A stretch of 32,465 nt of DNA from Schoenoplectus triqueter (lineage: Eukaryota; Streptophyta; Magnoliopsida; Poales; Cyperaceae), in the NCBI GenBank assembly GCA_964058805.1, contig CAXKVV010000562.1, positions 1-32,465 on the forward strand, written 5' to 3'. Below the pieces are notes generated by a model, which was not told where the DNA came from, searched no databases, and was given only the letters and a program-made list of their open reading frames with translations. Positions 30,453 to 32,465 of the stretch are shown piece after piece. The position numbers and the translations under genes are program-made. Position 1 is the first letter of the stretch. The number at the start of each line of letters is the position of its first letter.

Positions 30453-32320
30453 CTAAGGGCACTTTACAGTAGTACAGTTATTTCCCAAAGGTTTGCGAAT
30501 AGACCCCGGACTCAAAGCTTCAAATTCATCGTCCACTGGACATGCATCCACTTCAATTACAGGGTTAAGAGAAAACCCAAAGATGCGGCAACCATCTCTA
30601 CCACTATTACTTTCAACCCTATTTTTGGACGGGTTATTTATCTCCAGTTGGTCCTTCCTGCCACCAAATAAATTACGATTCACGCAACTTGGAATTGCCA
30701 GATTGGGGATTGATCGAGAAGCGACATGACTGGAAGACACTTGGTTGGCATAGACTTGCGCTTGCAGAGGAGGGAACCATCTAGATCTATAAGCACCATT
30801 AAATGGAGTAATGCTACCAACCATGGTTGGAGTGGTACGGTAGCATGAGAGAATTTCTTGACCTTGCAAGACCTTTTGGAACCCAACGGATTCAGCAAAG
30901 CCTGCTCCCAAGAGTTGGGATTGAGGTTGGTTTGTTGTGAAGGGGCTGCGGTCCCAAGGGGATTTCAGACCGACAGAGAAATATTCTTGACCTTGCAAGA
31001 CCTTGTGGAAACTTCTAGAGGTTTCATGATAGTCTTGATAACCACTTCCACCTGAACCAAAAAAAATGAGACCTTGACACACTTGACATTGATAAAAAAA
31101 ATGACTTTTTTATGCAGAAGGGAACCTACCAGTGAGGACAGGAAATTTGGGACTGGCAACCGGTGGGTTTGGCTTTAGCCTTTTTGAAATAGGAGATATG
31201 GTCAGGCCAGGCGAACCTGCCCCGGCACTGCTTGGTTCTATCTCCCAAGGAGAGACTCTGCTGTTTTTTCTATGTTCTCTCCCTTCATCCCATTGTACCT
31301 TTATGAGAAAACAAAAAAAGATATTAGACCATTAAGTGAAATTGCTGTTAATGTGGAACATTAGTTGGTTATTTCTTATTCTCTAGTGATGAAAAGTGCT
31401 GTAATCTTTACTGTCCTGGCCTAAGTAATCACGAAACAGATAGTTCCAATCAACTACTTGGGAGTTTTAAATAAGCAAAAAAATTCAATTTTTTTTGGAA
31501 TTATTTGCCTGTACTAATGTGAAACAGCTCAAGGGAGGTGAGAGAGATTCGACAATGACTGTTTGGTATTTCCATATTTGCACTACTCTAGTTAATGTGC
31601 ACTTGGTCCGAACTTAACCCAAGAAGGTAATTCTGTGAAACAATGCTGATAATGAAAAAAAAAATTAGTTGAATGAATAAATAGTGTTGCATGACCTAAC
31701 ACTGAAAAATCAGCCTTTGCATCCTATTGTAGTGAGCCTGTTAGTTAGACATTCATTTTCTACAAATAATACATGCAAAATTGATATACGAACTATCAAG
31801 AAAATGATTCTGAACTTTTTCAATACACCATACAGACAGTCTAAAATCTACAAGTTGCAGTTCATCACAAGAGTGTACGTCAGTCAAATTTCAGTTTGTT
31901 TTTGAGTAAAGAAAACCTCTGTGCTTTGAAAGTTTTCTTTACTAAAAAAAAACTTCAAACCACAGAGGTGTTTGTACTGATATTCTTGATTTATTACCTC
32001 AAGAAACAAAATTTTATAAGAATAATTAAATTTGAGAATATATACCAGTAAGGATCTCCATTTTGAACCTGGCCATCTGAAAGGGTCCATGTCCCCAATG
32101 CCAGTAATTAATCCCGTGAATCTGCAGAAAGTATTTATTAACAGATCTGTGGGATAAATTTTCTGACATGAAAAACTAAAAATAAATACTCAATATTCAC
32201 CTTCGATCTGTGGCATCTTCACTTTCACAACGCATTTTGAACCTCATTCCAATTGAAATAGGATGGCTGAAACTCTTAGCAAATTTCCAGTATGGGACAA
32301 TGAATGCTGAATGACCGTCT
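30453..32320 (-). CDS. ARF3: Auxin response factor, ARF3/ETTIN-like, 3' part (partial)
   Basis: A nuclear B3-type transcription factor of auxin signalling and organ polarity; the 5' end (B3 DNA-binding domain) lies beyond the window. Exons on the minus strand are 32320-32201, 32121-32046, 31298-31130 and 31051-30453, all with GT...AG borders and matching phases. The first encodes FIVPYWKFAKSFSHPISIGM and RFKMRCESEDATDR, the next FTGLITGIGDMDPFRWPGSK, the third VQWDEG and SRVSPWEIEP: together the C-terminal half of the ARF (Auxin_resp) domain. A KRLKPNPP stretch could be a nuclear signal. The last exon (198 residues plus one split codon) has FHKVLQGQE and FQKVLQGQE, encoded by two tasiR-ARF sites, then CRIFGFSL and a stop after NNCTTVKCP. 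No PB1 domain follows, as in ETTIN; ARF4 shares the sites but keeps PB1. About 320 residues are visible. Confidence 0.88.
30855..30875 (-). promoter_or_regulatory. tasiR-ARF target site, 3' copy
   Basis: The plus strand reads TTCTTGACCTTGCAAGACC plus TT, almost the tasiR-ARF sequence itself, so the mRNA is complementary to it. It encodes KVLQGQE in frame. Compared with the Arabidopsis small RNA as I remember it, there is one G:U pair near position 13 and mismatches only at the last two bases. Confidence 0.88.
30984..31004 (-). promoter_or_regulatory. tasiR-ARF target site, 5' copy
   Basis: Identical over all 21 bases to the site at 30855-30875, 129 bp away, also encoding KVLQGQE in frame. 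Two sites per mRNA are the known arrangement in ARF3 and ARF4, silenced by TAS3-derived tasiR-ARF. Confidence 0.88.
31299..32045 (-). other. Intron of the ARF gene (747 bp)
   Basis: Lies between the exon ending SKWRSLL (donor GTATAT at 32045) and the exon starting VQWDE (acceptor ATAAAG at 31299), joining in phase 0. AT-rich; the short frames inside it have no support. Confidence 0.8.
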
Positions 32321-32465
32321 CTGATGAACCAAAATAAAATCATCATAAGTAACAGTAGGAGAACTTTTTAATGCTTGGACTAAAACTAAAATGAACTACC
32401 ATAAATATACAACATGTCATGAAACAGGGATAACAAAACTATAACCCTGCTTCTTTAATTCAAAA
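32321..32465 (-). other. ARF gene intron continuing out of the window
   Basis: The acceptor GTTCATCAG lies at 32321 and following. No exon is readable between there and the window edge, so this is intron sequence. Confidence 0.7.

Noticed and set aside
30493..31335. Plus-strand frames opposite the ARF exons
   Set aside because: The minus strand gives ARF motifs with correct splice phases; the plus frames are shadows.

Overview
The window looks like nuclear DNA of a flowering plant, probably a eudicot. It is very AT-rich, its genes are spliced with plant-type GT-AG introns, and it contains a CC-type glutaredoxin (a land-plant family), an auxin response factor of the ETTIN/ARF3 type, a Ty1/copia element primed by initiator tRNA-Met, and many hAT- and Harbinger-like MITEs. 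Only two genes are convincing. Most of the 32 kb is mobile or repeated DNA and unrecognised AT-rich spacer.

Layout. 96-1050 is the edge of a tandem satellite with monomers of about 175 bp arranged as a three-monomer higher-order repeat. 1589-2849 is a cluster of long-armed foldback elements sitting in TA microsatellites, one nested inside another. 3523-4009 is an element rich in GTATCG/CGATAC motifs. 4476-4934 is a Tourist-like MITE with TTA target duplications. 5272-5470 is a 30-bp minisatellite running into an AAT tract. 7040-8497 is another TTA-flanked MITE whose interior is about 1.1 kb of AAT/ATAATC-type microsatellite. 9420-9850 holds a short exonuclease-like coding remnant and a GC-richer patch. 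10236-15391 is a complete but heavily decayed Ty1/copia retrotransposon with 5-bp target duplications (CACTC). 16193-16971, 19984-20529 and 21815-22202 are hAT-like elements, two of them with exact 8-bp target duplications. 17441-17680 is a GC-rich island of possible organellar origin.

Genes. 18754-19167 (+) is an intronless 137-residue CC-type glutaredoxin with a CCMC active site, a TATA box, a CT-rich leader and TGACG elements upstream. 30453-32320 (-) is the 3' part of an auxin response factor gene. Four exons splice in phase, and the last exon has two identical target sites for the trans-acting siRNA tasiR-ARF. That feature, plus a stop before any PB1 domain, points to ARF3/ETTIN. A solo LTR (28593-29244) lies about 1.2 kb beyond its stop codon.

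The two genes are independent and nothing suggests an operon-like system. I did not find an undescribed biological system. The strongest unusual signals are structural: the higher-order satellite, the microsatellite-filled MITE, the nested TA-targeting palindromic elements, and the paired tasiR-ARF sites.
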